Of a stretch of 64,000 nt of DNA, positions 11,231 through 23,026 are shown one piece after another. Within the stretch, counting starts at the first letter, position 1. Each line of letters starts with the position of its first letter. A program made the translations under genes and the position numbers. The stretch spans positions 24,973,064 through 25,037,063 of the forward strand of contig NC_045430.1 of assembly GCF_902635505.1 (NCBI RefSeq), in the 5' to 3' direction. The stretch comes from Sarcophilus harrisii (taxonomy: Eukaryota > Chordata > Mammalia > Dasyuromorphia > Dasyuridae). Under the pieces are notes generated by a model. The model was not told where the DNA came from, did not search any database, and saw nothing but the letters and a program-made list of their open reading frames with translations.

Positions 11231-12540
11231 TTCTAATAAGGAAAGGTTGAAGAAGACTGAACTATGTAAACTATGTCCTGCTACTTATAAAATTTCTCAC
11301 TTACAAAATAAATCAAGATTTGAAACCATAACTTTTTATATTTCCCCAGGGTTAATGCTATCATGGAACAAACCTGAAGAGCTAAGACCTAATCTGGTTT
11401 TAGCCAGAACTACATTCTAGTGTTGTGTGCCATCAATTACCTTTCTTTTACTTGGCAAGTTACTGGGTTCCTCTGACTCATTTTCACCTTCTGGAACATC
11501 CCTACTATCTACTTCAAAAGGATAGCAACAGAAGGTACAGAAGAACCTCAAAAATAAAGAGCATTCTCCAAATGTGATGTGTGAGAGTAAGAAGACAACC
11601 CTTGTTTCTGGCTTAAGTAATAGTGACTATGGGAATTCATGTTAGTTGTACTGATAATGGAAATTGACCAGCCTAAATTTAAAACTCTTCCTTCCCTGTG
11701 TTTTAGCTTTTCTCTTCTGTTTATTTTTATCTTTTTCTCACTTTGTACTAAAAAGTAATGGAAAGTTTTAAAATATTAATCCAATAAAGCCATAGTAGCT
11801 GGCTTGCTGGCATACTTTCCCATATGAGAGGTAGGATGGTCTGTGACTTGGACTTCTTTATATTTTCCAGACAGAAGTTATTGTTCTAAAGTAGTCAGCA
11901 TAAGCCTAACTCCTGGAGAATGGAAAGCAATTTTAAATAGCTTAGCCACTGGGGCATTTCTCCTGGAAATATGTTACATGGTCTGCTTCTTCTCTCTGGC
12001 TGCAAGAATACCCTGGGGATTACTTCAGAATTCTATTCCTCTACTGCAGCACTGCTTGCAAAATCCTGGCAAAAAGAGGCAGAGGTCCAAACAAAGGCCA
12101 AACATCTCAAGAGTTCCTCAGAACACAGGGATAAATAAGTGTTTAACTTAGAAACTGCATTTCATGATTTGGTTCCTCCTGGATAGCTCTGGCATCAAGT
12201 ACATCCATGGTGAAATACTTTCTCACCAAGAAGGCAAAGTGAAAAGTTCCTTCTTGCTTTCTCCCAGAGAAAGGAAAATAGACAGAACCAGCTCCTACTG
12301 AGGACTTCTGGAAACAAGGCCTGTCATAAAGATGACAAAAAGGATCAGCAACCCTGATTTGATAAAAACTCAAAGACTTTTTGTGTTTCATTTATGTCTT
12401 TCTCAGAAGGAAACCATATTTGGGCAAAATGTTCTCTAAGAGCCTGTATCAGATTATCATATCACTTTAGCCTTCATATAGATGTTTGTGTTAATTTAAA
12501 GTTAATGCAAAGACCAATAATCCTTGAATGGTAATAAATC
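11231..12540. other. GAS2L3 intron sequence, nothing recognised
   Basis: AT-rich intronic DNA. A frame at 11843-12151 is open for 102 codons but has no familiar motif or splice context; I regard it as chance. Confidence 0.4.
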
Positions 12541-12554
12541 TCTAGCAACTAGGG

Positions 12555-12780
12555 CATGTCACAGTACACTGGGTCTGGCTGGAGTCAGGAAGACTCGAGT
12601 TCAAATCTTACCTCAGACAATTATTAACTAGGTGACTTGCCCAAGCAAGTAATTTAATGTTTGCCTCAGTTTCCGCATCAATAAAATGTGGATATCAATG
12701 GATCTTACCTCCCAGGGTTGCTGTGAGGATCAAATGAAATAGGAGGCATAATGCATTTAATACACTTGGTTCATAGTAAA
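12555..12780 (+). mobile_element. MIR/THER1-type CORE-SINE
   Basis: Shows GAGTTCAAATCTTACCTCAG, GGTGACTTGCCCAAGCAAGT, GCCTCAGTTTCCGCATC and the 3' segment CTTACCTCCCAGGGTTGCTG, i.e. nearly a full-length MIR-class element in sense orientation. Confidence 0.75.
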
Positions 12781-13187
12781 TGGGGTGGCAGTGGTGGTCG
12801 AAAAGTATGACCATTTCATCTGGACAATGAGCAGAATATCTGCTGCTTTTTATGTTCAATTTAAAGAGAAATAAGTAGCAATTCATCTTTCTACAGCACC
12901 ACTTAATGTAAATGTTAACTGCTAACACAGGGTTGCAAGTTCAGTTAAGAACATCTCTGAAATCAGTTCATTTAAGTATATCAACTAAGTTCTGTGTGGG
13001 AAGTTTTCCAGGTGAAGATTGTCATCAATGGATACTAGTGACTCAGAATATGTGTGATTTCCCAATTGGGTCAAGTTTTTCAGGAGATTCAAAGTCTGCC
13101 ATTTGAGTATGTTAGGTAGAGAATTAAAAGGAAAGTAAATGATACAAATATGATTTATCAAACATTTAAAAATAATGAAATAATCAC

Positions 13188-13329
13188 CTAAACCTTCAGA
13201 TTCAAAGAGGTAAGTCTCATCAACACCAACACGCCTGCACCAGTGAAGGAAGTTGGCAGTATTGTCTCTAGCAAAGAATGAGCCTGATGGGGCATCTTTT
13301 TTACAAGGAATTTTTCTCATTGGAAAATC
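13188..13329 (-). CDS. GAS2L3: GAS2L3 exon: central CH domain (47 codons plus 1 nt)
   Basis: Encodes [20 protein letters not shown], then [20 protein letters not shown] and LFESEGL. This is the heart of the calponin-homology (actin-binding) domain; ARDN, NFLxWC and LFES are the family signature. The acceptor is TTTCTAG and the donor GTGATTA, whose AG|GTGA is a weaker donor than its neighbours'. Confidence 0.97.
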
Positions 13330-13689
13330 CTAGAAATTAAAAATATAAAGAAATCAAAAAAGGGTAAAACAGAAATATACTTTTATAAGCTAAAAAAGAA
13401 ACTTCAATGCATTAACCATGGCTATATAATAGTTACAGAATAAAATTGGTTTGGGGAAAAAAACCCAAACAATTGTTATATTTCATTTTCCTTTGATTAT
13501 AGTCTAGCTTCCTTTCAATTCTATTCATTTCGGTACTGTTTTCTTAGGAAAATAGCCCAGTTAAAATTAGCATGAAAAGACCTGGTTTTCAAGTAGCTCA
13601 CAATCTATTAAGAGAGTTAAGATCCTAGTACCAAGCAACCTGAAGAACAGGTAGAGAGTACCAAGGAAGAGGCTGCTAAGTTCTCCCAT

Positions 13690-14330
13690 TGACATCTCCA
13701 AGATGCTCACATTCACTCCATCTGCCCTGACACCATGTTCGGGTCTCCATTACCTCCTCTCAGGACTTCTGCCACAGCTTCCTCACTGTTCTCTCTGCCT
13801 CCAAGGTCTCCCTTCTCTAACTCCCTCTGATCACTTCCACCCCCTGCTCAAAAGTGCTCCACGGCAACTCATCATTTATAGGATGAACACCAGCTCCTAA
13901 TCCAGGTATTTACAGCCCTCTGTAATTTGGTCCAATGATCATCGACTTCTTATTCTTTGTTTTCATACTCTCATTCCACCTTCCAAGCATTGGCCCTCCA
14001 GTCTGACCAGAGTGAGCCTCTCTTTTCCTAGGACGGCCTCATCATGTCACCACATATTAAGCCTTCCTTGAAGGCCTACTTTCTTTCCTACATTCACCAT
14101 GACATATCTCCCCAAACACACTCCCAAGAGAAACCTCCTACTCCAGATCTCTCATGGCTCCTGACTCCTCTAAAGCACTAGTACATTCTGACCTATCCTA
14201 ACACTTAATTTAAACACATGTCTAATCTTCCAATAAAATTGTAAATCCTTTGAGGGCAGGGCTTGAACTATTTCTTCACTGAATTTTCAGGGTTTTGCAT
14301 ACTGAAGCTTAATCAATGTTTGTTCAGAGA
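13690..14330 (+). mobile_element. L2 LINE 3' portion
   Basis: Pyrimidine-rich sequence with L2 landmarks: CTCAGGACTTCTGCCACAGC, CCTGCTCAAAAGTGCTCCAC, TTTACAGCCCTCTGTAATTT GG, and the tail TCCTTTGAGGGCAGGGCTTG. Old and degraded. The 65-codon frame inside it is not a gene. Confidence 0.7.
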
Positions 14331-14954
14331 GAAAGATCACTTCTGGAAGCCTTCATATTAAAAATGGCATTTGAGGGCTGTGTTAAAAAATTAATGAATG
14401 AAGACTATAAACTGAGAGGGCAGTTTAAACACAGGGAATGATACGAGCAAATCTGAAGAAATTATACTTTTTTTTTTTTTTGCAATTCAAAAGTGACCTG
14501 ATTTTTTCATATAAGAAAAAAATACAGGAATGAAGTTTATTTTATTAAAATGGAAGATGCACATATACCATAAATCAAAAGGGATTATGAAAATGAATTA
14601 TGGAGATGGTGGGGCTGGGCTTTGTTTTCCAGAGAGACACAGCCTACATTTACATGGTGATCATCTTGTAATTATTTTTAACCTGGGAATAAGTTTTAAC
14701 TTGGGGAATAGGGAATGGTCCAGATTGGCTAGAATAAAGGATATACAATAGAAAAGAAAATGTGAAGAGGTAAGGATGAAAAGAGAAACTAGAGATCAAC
14801 TGTAGAGAGCTTTAAACATTAGACTAAGGAATTGGTGGAGGATAAACCATCTCTGCTAATGTGAAATCTTAGATAAACATTAAAATAAGTTAATGAAAAG
14901 AAGCTAATTTTAGATTATAACACTATTACAAATTTTTTTTTAAAGGTGACTCAC

Positions 14955-15073
14955 TTCTAGTTCCTCAGAATCACAACATGTTTTAATTGTGTTTTGCAAT
15001 ACATTGATCAGCTGGCACAGAAGGACACCATTATCAAGTTCTTCTAATAATCTTTCTGCCTTGACATCAACAC
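14955..15073 (-). CDS. GAS2L3: GAS2L3 exon: CH domain (39 codons plus 2 nt)
   Basis: Encodes (G)VDVKAERLLEELDNGVLLC, then QLINVLQNTIKTCCDSEELE. The LDNGVLLCQL stretch is the diagnostic CH-domain core of GAS2 proteins. The donor GAA|GTGAGT leaves phase 0, and the acceptor TTTTTTAG enters with two bases that complete a Gly codon. Confidence 0.97.
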
Positions 15074-15496
15074 CTAAAAAAAGAATTAAAAATGACCATT
15101 CTTCCAAAGACACCAAATTCAAGCAAAAAAAAACAAAAAAACCCACCATTATTTTACTAGTAAAATCATTTTGGCAGTTGAGGGGAGGAAGGACTGAAGT
15201 AGGGAGAATGGAGGCTAGAAGATAAATTGAAAAATATTACAGTGGTCCAGGCAAGAGATAATGGGGACCTGAACTAAGAGAGTGGCCATGTGAACAGAGA
15301 GAATAATAAAAGCATGATATTTAAAAAGTCATACATCTGCCACTGTTTAAGTACTTAAAATTTTTAAATTAGCTTGAGCATGGTGATCAAATCAGTCATA
15401 ACAATTTTCTCAGTATTCAATCCTAACATTTGTGTGCAAATCTTGCCCAAGTTTGAATATACACATGGGGAGGCACACGCACGTGCATGTGTGCGT

Positions 15497-15523
<27 letters not shown>
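15497..15523. repeat. (AC)n microsatellite
   Basis: About 13 uninterrupted AC units, preceded by a short run of degenerate GTGC/ACGC alternation. Confidence 0.95.
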
Positions 15524-15527
<4 letters not shown>

Positions 15528-15587
15528 ATGGCAATCCAAATCATATTTCTCTTAGAATTCACTCCAGAGTAGATCTCAAAGCCTTAC

Positions 15588-15756
15588 CCAATAAACCATT
15601 TAGCCAGATTGTCAAATCTTCCTGCATAGGTACCAAAGTAGCTTCATGGCGTACTGCTATCCATTCATCATACTGGCAAACATCTGCCAAACCTGGCCCA
15701 TGACGGGGAGTCAGGGGACTTCGGGGACTTAGAGGAAGATCTTCTCCAAACCATAC
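15588..15756 (-). CDS. GAS2L3: GAS2L3 exon: N-terminal region entering the CH domain (56 codons plus 1 nt)
   Basis: Encodes [20 protein letters not shown], then [20 protein letters not shown] and [16 protein letters not shown](G). A cluster of SP/TP sites (SPRSPLTPR) sits before the CH domain and is a plausible Cdk target (inference). The CH domain starts around EWIAVRHE. Acceptor TTTTTTAAG, donor GTAAGGC. The order and residues match mammalian GAS2L3 closely. Confidence 0.97.
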
Positions 15757-15939
15757 CTTAAAAAAATAAAGTTATTTGAATCAATATAACAGAATAACAG
15801 AAAAAGCCACAACAAACATTGAAAGGCCTTCCTATGCTTTAAAAAAATAATAATAGCTCAAATTTATTTTGAGCTTTAAGATTTGCAAACACCCAGTGAC
15901 GCCCAATTAAATCAAAGAGCAATAAACTGGCAGAAATAA

Positions 15940-15980
15940 ACACAGAACAAAACCAAAAAAAAAAAAAAAAAAAAAAAAGA
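15940..15980. repeat. Poly(A) run in A-rich sequence
   Basis: An A-rich stretch (about 25 As, 15954-15979) that may be the tail of an old retroposon; no body was recognised upstream. Confidence 0.6.
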
Positions 15981-16549
15981 TTAAAAATCCTCTCAAGGAA
16001 GCAAAGAAGGTCTTTGAAATGAAAAAGTAATAAAAACCAGAGATATTCATTTATAATGTTTGATTTTTGAATTAGTTACTAAATAAGAATTTATTTATCA
16101 TGCACTTAGTATCAAATGCTCGGGATATTATCCCTTCCCTTGAATGCCTTCCAGTCTAACAAACAACAGAAAGAAAAATAAAGATCTAGCCCCCAAAACA
16201 GGCAGGGAAAGCCACAGATCCAAATAATCTCTGAAAATAATAAATTCTTGGACATCATCCATTCAATCAGAATAGGAATCTTGGTAAGAAAACCTTACCA
16301 AGTGATCCTTCAATCTCTGAAACTGTCACCAGCAAGAGGGAAATCGAGATCTATGGGGCAGCCCATTATCCCTTTGGACAGCTCACAATGCTAGGAAATT
16401 ATAACTCATTATACATTTTGAATATTCCACAAAATCCTATCCTTTGGCCACACTGCCCCAATGAAACATAAGCCCTGGAAGATTATACTATGATAGAAAG
16501 GTTTCACATGACCTTGGCAGGAGGTGGGAACTGATTTCCCAGGACCAGT

Positions 16550-17350
16550 TAGGCTAAATACAGAGAGACATTATCAATAGGCAGGCCACTTATTGATGAC
16601 ATTTCAGTTATGGTGGTCCATGAATCAAAGAAAAAATATAAAATGATCCTCATATTTTCATGGCAGCCCTCTATTTTTGCAGTAAAGGGAGCAAAATAGA
16701 AGAAAAGGAAGCAAAGAGTATTAAGAATCACAATCATTAGACTGATTAACTTTTAACCATTGAAATGAAAGACCCTTGCCCAATAATGACAAAGTAGACA
16801 TAATGCTAAAGGATCTGAATTCTTTCTATCTTAACATTCCTGCTGTAAATGATACCAGAAGAAAGAAGTTATGGCTTAATGGAAGGATGGCTCACAAAAA
16901 ATCCACAGGACTTGGGGCAGTGGATTTTATCAAAAATCCAAAGGTAACAAAAAATATTCTTTAATGGGTTATTTGGTCATCACATATTGCAGTATTAATT
17001 ATAAATATGTTTTTTTTTTTTTTAAAAAGAACATCATGAAAGTAATTGCAGCTTTAGCAACAACAATGGTTGCTGAGGACAAAGAAGTTTAATGTGATGA
17101 AATCCTCCTATTTAAAACAATATTCACTTTGATACATGAGGATCTCAAAGGAAAGATGGGAAATGATGAAGATGGTGAGAGCTACATGAGAAGTCATGGC
17201 TTATGAAAAGAATGAGAGAGGCTTAAAGACTTAGAAGAGGACACAAGACTATCTTTGTAACATAAATATTTTCTTCTAGAAAAAAAAAATTTTAATGTTG
17301 GCCATGGAAAGAATAAAAAAGTATTGCAAGAAAGAAAAAAGGGGAAAAAA
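16550..17350 (+). other. Unrecognised intronic stretch, possible decayed retrocopy
   Basis: A 62-codon frame (16776-16964) and neighbouring lysine-rich frames occur in A-rich sequence that ends in A-runs. There is no splice context and I cannot match it to a protein. It could be an old processed pseudogene or an unlisted repeat. Confidence 0.2.
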
Positions 17351-17469
17351 CAGGAATGTTTGGAAATGATACTGGAAATGAAGCCTTATTACCACCTGTT
17401 TTGCTTCCCCCACAGGGCCATGGAACCTTTTCCTAGGAGTTGCAGCTGAAATTTTCCATATGTGCCAAT

Positions 17470-17570
17470 TTCCCCAATAGAGTATGAACTTCTTGAGAGC
17501 AGGGACTGTCTTGCTTTCCTATTTGTAACTTCAGTGCTTTACACAAAATTCTAAAGAAATGCTTCATTCA
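17470..17570 (+). mobile_element. L2/MIR 3' tail
   Basis: GAGTATGAACTTCTTGAGAG then CAGGGACTGTCTTGC is the familiar end of L2 and MIR elements. Similar tails occur at about 3690-3760, 34285-34390, 37830-37950, 59085-59165, 61395-61520 and 61715-61820. Confidence 0.6.
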
Positions 17571-17859
17571 GATAAGAAAAGATCCTAAAGTTATCCCTAA
17601 AACAGATATCTGGATACCATCAGACCACCATTTTGTCAGGGTAAAGATCAGAATTCAAAACAAGCCAAAAGAAAGGATAATAATAAGAAAAAGGGGATAT
17701 AACTGGGAAAAACTCAAATCTAATCAATGTTTCACATGATAAATAACTTTTTAAAAATGAAGACAGATATTGTGCCCTCCCCTCCCCCCATTAAATCTTA
17801 TCTTCCAAACTAAATGCTCACTGGTTCCTTCAAAAGATATTTCTATGGCACAGTATTTA

Positions 17860-18600
17860 CTTCCACCACACAGCTAGCTGCTCTCCTCTAGAAGGTCAGA
17901 CTGCCAAAATCCAGATGTGGTTTGACCAGTGCAAAGTATAAAAGGTCTTTTACTTCACTCGATGCTAAGTATAAACAAGGAAAATAACAGCATTTTTGGT
18001 TGTCACATCAAATTATTGACTTGTTTTGAGCTTATCATCTATTAAAAAGTCCAGAATCTAAAACCTACAGTCTAGTTCTACCTTTTGTTTCGACTTATGA
18101 AATTGATTTTTTTTAACCCAGCCTCTAAGTTGATATTTATGAGTGAGATATAAGATTTATAATCTTGTTCAATTCAGCCAATTAGCCACCCTGCTAAAAT
18201 TCTTTTGTATCATGATATCATCTATACATTAGCAAGTTCTCCAAACCTCACTTCATTGGAAATTTAGTAAGTAGGCCATTTTTCCTTTCATCTAAGTCCA
18301 TTTAATTCACCAGTATACAAGGGAAGATTAGCTCCTAATCTGCCTTATAGTTGAAACAGTAACCTGTTCAGATGATTCTTAGGTGTGATCCAACTAGTAC
18401 TGAATCCATCCAATATCAGTACTCCTCAGCCCACATATTTCTGTGTTGTCCAAAAAGATGGCATAGAGACTCCATCAAAAGTTTTCCAAAAATTATAATC
18501 AGATTATATCCATATCATTTCCTTTTATCTATATAGTATAGTGATAGCCATCCTGTCTACAAGAGGAAAGAAAGGATAGTCTGGCTTGACTTGAAACATT
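17860..18600 (-). mobile_element. CR1/L3-like LINE, reverse-transcriptase part of ORF2
   Basis: Read on the minus strand, this gives a decayed copy of the CR1 reverse-transcriptase block (around DFSKAFDTVSHDIL in intact elements) near 18450-18530. On the plus strand the pattern TTATTGACTTGTTTTGAGCT and ATTTAGTAAGTAGGCCATTT is typical of antisense CR1. Ancient and heavily mutated. Confidence 0.55.
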
Positions 18601-18619
18601 CTTTTTTGTTATGAATTCT

Positions 18620-20400
18620 AAAATCATCAACAAACACGAATATTTCAAAATTTATTCAATTCAAAGAAAATCATGTATGTAACCTTAGGTGTTACCATGA
18701 AAACCAGAGAATATGTCTGTAGGCAAATAAATTACAAAGAATTCCTTACAATGAGATATTGCCCTCAATTTTGAACCTAATAGAGTTTGGAGAAGAAACC
18801 ATCCCTCTTTCCCAAAGAAGAAGCTACAGAAACAATGGCAAGAGAATCAGAGGAGTGAAAAGTTCAAAGAGCCTAGGGAGAACACCCTCTAGGAAATATT
18901 TGCTCAAGAGCTGGAGATCAGGAATAATGGTTGCTAAGCAGAGATGTGGGAGGCTTGATCAGTTTGAGGTAAGGAATAGCAGTCCCTTGGTCAGCCTTGG
19001 TTAACATCACAACTTTTTCTCCATCCAGAAACAGAAGGCCACTGCCTAGTACCCACTTCCTGGTTATTCTTTCTTGACAATCAGGCAAAGATTACTAGCA
19101 CAGGCAGCTTCTGGGGTTTGTCTCTCTTTTCATTTTCAGTATCTGTGGTATTTAAGCCTGTGATACAAAACTTGATGGCCATCAACCTGAGCTGAATGCA
19201 TCAGTTATTGCATGTGGAGAGTGGGACTGAGATTCTGTTCATTTTCCTTGGCCTTTAACAGATGTGGTGGCAGGTCCAATGAGAAGATTTTTTAAAATTA
19301 GTAATCTTCCAGAACATATATGCCTGAGTATATGTTCACATCTGCATAATCCTGAATCTTTTCCCCTTTGAACCAAGTAAGAAAAAAGCTAAAAAAGAAA
19401 AATGATCCAATCAGGGACAGAAAATGAAGGAAGGATAAGTAAGCACTTGCATATTGCTGGGGCTGCTCCAAGCCTTGGCAGGCTTCGGCTTCTCTGCCAC
19501 AATCATCCCCCCTCAAAAAACCTTATTCCCATGGATTATACCACCATCCCTGGTCTTTTACATAAATGAAACTAGGAAATACTGTCATATACAGCTAGTT
19601 GGTTGTTTCTTTATTTAAACACAGTTAAAATATCTCCCTTTGGATGGGACCCAGTCCAGGTAAACCCAGACACTTTGAGAATTCCAGAGCTATAGATTAT
19701 ACATGTATAAAATTTAACATGCTATTATATACTTTTGAATGAACAAAATGGTTTATAAAAGTACAAAACTGTTAATATTCTAAAAGAGGCAGTCATGTTT
19801 ATAATTGTAAATAACAACTAATCTAAAAAAGGCTTTAAAACATCACTCTCTTATATATACATATGCATAATTATCTATGTGTATGAATATATATATGACA
19901 ATGTATTTTGAGATACTTTTATGTCAATGACTACTACATCAAACTGGCAGATCCAGCACCAACACAGTTAATATAAAACACAGTTAAAAAAATATCAGCT
20001 TGTGGCATTCTCTAAGAAACGGGAGAAACCTCAGAGGAAGAGAGGAGGGAAACAAACACAACAAAAGACAAGAAGGAAATAGGAAAGTCAAAAGGGGGGG
20101 CGGGGAATAAACAAAAGCAGACACATATAGTAAATTCTGTCATTCAGGAACATAAATAAAATTAATTGTTCATAGGGGATCTAAAATAGATTTAGGCTAA
20201 GCCCAAAGCTTGTCTTCTCTTCAATGCTGTATAATTATCTGTACAAAAAAAAAGCATTTTGAATACAGCAAAGATACACACATGGCCAAACTGTGACCAA
20301 ACTGTGACAGCACATATAATGTTTTAGAGCCAGAACACGGCTTAAATAGCCATGGCCATAGGCTTATTCCTGGTCCTTCCCCTCTTCCTCCTCCCCACCC
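18620..20400. other. Intron DNA without recognised features
   Basis: An 81-codon frame at 18759-19004 and others are open by chance. Only TA-rich microsatellite-like DNA around 19850-19900 is notable. Confidence 0.35.
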
Positions 20401-20403
20401 CCT

Positions 20404-20463
20404 GACCAAGGCTAGATCCTCACTCAGTTCCCTCACCAAGGCTAGGTCCTGACTCAATTCCCT
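20404..20463. repeat. 30-bp direct duplication
   Basis: ACCAAGGCTAGATCCTCACT... is followed at once by ACCAAGGCTAGGTCCTGACT...; both units end TTCCCTC and differ at three positions. Confidence 0.8.
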
Positions 20464-20674
20464 CCAGCTTCCCAGCTTGAATATCCTGTGGCTAGTACCT
20501 GTTTTGGCAGAATGTGAAGACCAGTATTGTTCTTATTAACCACATGAATGAATAAGTAGAAAGGAGTTAGTTGAGCTAACCAGAAAATTAATGTGCATGA
20601 AAAGGAGGTATACATGAGTCAAAGGGGTGAACTTACCTAAAATTACAAGTTAAAAATAGTGTGAAATAAGAGGG

Positions 20675-20900
20675 TAAAGGGCCAGACTCAGAAAGATCTT
20701 CTTGGGATCAAGTCTCACCTCTAACACTAGTGATATGTCGGTGGACAAAATTCTTTAATTCCTGGAGCCACAGGCAACTCTCTCTAGCTGTAAATTTTTA
20801 AAAGGGTTGTAATCTGCTTTGATGAAGTATTCACAACTATGAAACCCCAGGTTGTTATCATCACTGACATCAGAAATGCATTTGTAAAAATGAAAAGATA
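20675..20900 (+). mobile_element. MIR-class CORE-SINE, degraded
   Basis: Contains GGGATCAAGTCTCACCTCTA and ACAAAATTCTTTAATTCCTG, MIR landmarks in sense orientation. A similar copy lies at about 22440-22600 (TGTGTGATCCTGGTCACTTG). Confidence 0.55.
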
Positions 20901-22978
20901 GACTAAACTTCAGCAAAGTAAATTTCTAGTTTTCACCTTATTACAGAATGTCATCTCAAGTCAATCCTAGGACTACAAGCAAAATACAAAGTCCTGTCTT
21001 TAGAATTAGCTAGATGATGTAAGATGCTAATACTTCTAAAACATATAATATTACCCATGAAAAATGAATGTCTAAAGGTTATATGTATTGTCTAGCTCTC
21101 AAACTTTTATAGATTATCACAAAGACAGCAGAAGTAAAAGAAAAGTCAAAAGAATAATCTTAAATAATTTCATGGTTGAAAAATCAACCACAAAAATTGA
21201 TTGGCATGCCTAGAAAAATTCATAAGAAGATAAAGTAATCAAATACACCTAGTAGAGAAAGGGACAAATCAAAAAAAAGAAGAAAACCCTAAGGAAAATG
21301 CACTCCCTGAAGGTTCTTCCAAGGGACACAACTAAGAAGCATCGCAAAGAAGTCATCTGTGGAAATGAAGATCAGGGAGAAAGGAAAAGCATAAGTCTGT
21401 AAAAAAAAAAAAGCAAGAGAGAAAACTGAATTTTAAGAAAGGATCATTAAATCTGAATGAGAAGTGACTGGAGTTATAAATAAGAACAATTTCAATGAAG
21501 TGATAAAGGAGCTGAGCCTCTGGTGCTAGAGCCCGTGAGTAGTGATAAAACAATCAAATAAAAACAGAGTTGAGAATTAACTAAAATGGCAAATTCCTGC
21601 AACTTGAACATGAAAAGAAAAAACTTGATGGAGTAGGGCTTAGATGTTTTGATCAGGTCAATTATAGATTTAAGAATAAATAAGATCTAGAAGATGTAAG
21701 CATGACAGCGGAAGGTAGATAACAAAGGAAAGAACAAGACTAATGTCTCTGAAAGATTGTTATGAATTTCCAAGCACTGACTGGAAAACAAGACCATGGG
21801 ATCTTTTACCTATTAAAGAAGGAGCAGCTCAAAATGACAGAGGAGGGGAAAAAAAAGAACAAAAGCCAGTTAACCAGCTTGTACAGAACTTGCACTTAAG
21901 GATCAAACAATTGTTGCAAATATAAATTTTTCTTAAAAAAACAAAAAACTTGTTTTTCTTGTCATGACTGTCTTCTTAAAATAAAATAAAAGCTTTATTT
22001 ATACAAGACAAATCTCAACTTTCAGGACAGCATACACATAAAGTGTCCTGCAAATCTTAAAACAGTCAATAAATACTAGGAGTTACTGTTGTTATTATGG
22101 CCATCAAAGAGGAGAGACTTAACTCCACCCTGGGAATGGTTAAGCTTTAATAGCAGCTAACACTTATCTGATAGTTCTAAGAGGAGCTTTGAAGTGTTTT
22201 TATCTAAGATCTAATATTTTTCTATGGTGCTTACACCATGGGAAAGAATATGTCTTGTTTGGATTTTAAAATAACTATAGAAACCCCAACTCTGAATGCC
22301 AACCAAATTGGACTTTTTTCATCATCCCCTCCCCCCCCCCCCTCAACTAATTCTATTTATGGAGGTATTTTCAATATTTCTGATTTTTTTTTTCAAAAAA
22401 GTATTTTTCTCTACTAGAAATTTGTGTGGTTGTATGATATGGCTGAATGAGTACTGACTCTCAAGTCCAGACTTAAGATCAAATGCTACTTCTGACACCC
22501 ATCATCTGTGTGATCCTGGTCACTTGATCACGTCTCCTCTGTCTTGCCTTTTCTGCAATAAGTGGCTAAGAGGTTCCTTCCAGTTCAAAATCCTAATATT
22601 TGTTTTTATTTCTCACAAAATGAAAAATCCATTCAATTTTTAATGTATGAGTATAGTGAAAAAAAAAAAAGATGAAGAAGAGTATCAATTTTTTGTTGAG
22701 GTGATTTAAATGAGCTAATTCTATTAACCTTGGGCTATTTTTTGAACCTTGCAGAAACTATTTTTGGCAGAAAATTCAAAACAAAATTTAAAAATCACCC
22801 ACAAGACAAATCCAGAAAACCACAGAATACCACTAGTATTAAAACCCAACTTTAAAAAAGTTACCAAAACTGAAGAATTTCAGAAATTACTTAAAAGCAA
22901 CTTAATCTTACAATTGCATTTCCATTATGTCCAGAATTTAGCTGCAATTTTGTCTTTGAATAAATATATATTACTTAC

Positions 22979-23026
22979 TTGAACTGCATGCTGCATGGCC
23001 ATCTATAACGAAATTAAATTCTTTTC
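22979..23026 (-). CDS. GAS2L3: GAS2L3 start-codon exon (48 bp)
   Basis: The acceptor GTCTTCCTTCAG precedes 30 nt of sequence and ATG CAG CAT GCA GTT CAA, then the donor GTAAGTAA. MQHAVQ joins in phase 0 to VWFGEDLP and parallels the MQPAIQ start of human GAS2L3. The start ATG is at 22994-22996. Another in-frame ATG two codons upstream (23000-23002) follows an in-frame TAG directly, so the frame cannot extend further 5'. The protein would be 692 residues from the downstream ATG or 694 from the upstream one. The downstream ATG has G at -3; the upstream one has T at -3 but G at +4. Too short for ORF calling. Confidence 0.93.

Noticed and set aside
14940-15149. A 69-codon frame ending LEVSHL
   Set aside because: The real exon ends at GAA|GTGAGT (14955). 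The residues after it are intron.
16776-16964. Possible small gene with a KKSTGLGAVDF segment
   Set aside because: It begins with a non-ATG codon, has no splice or promoter context and matches nothing I know. Kept only as an unresolved stretch.
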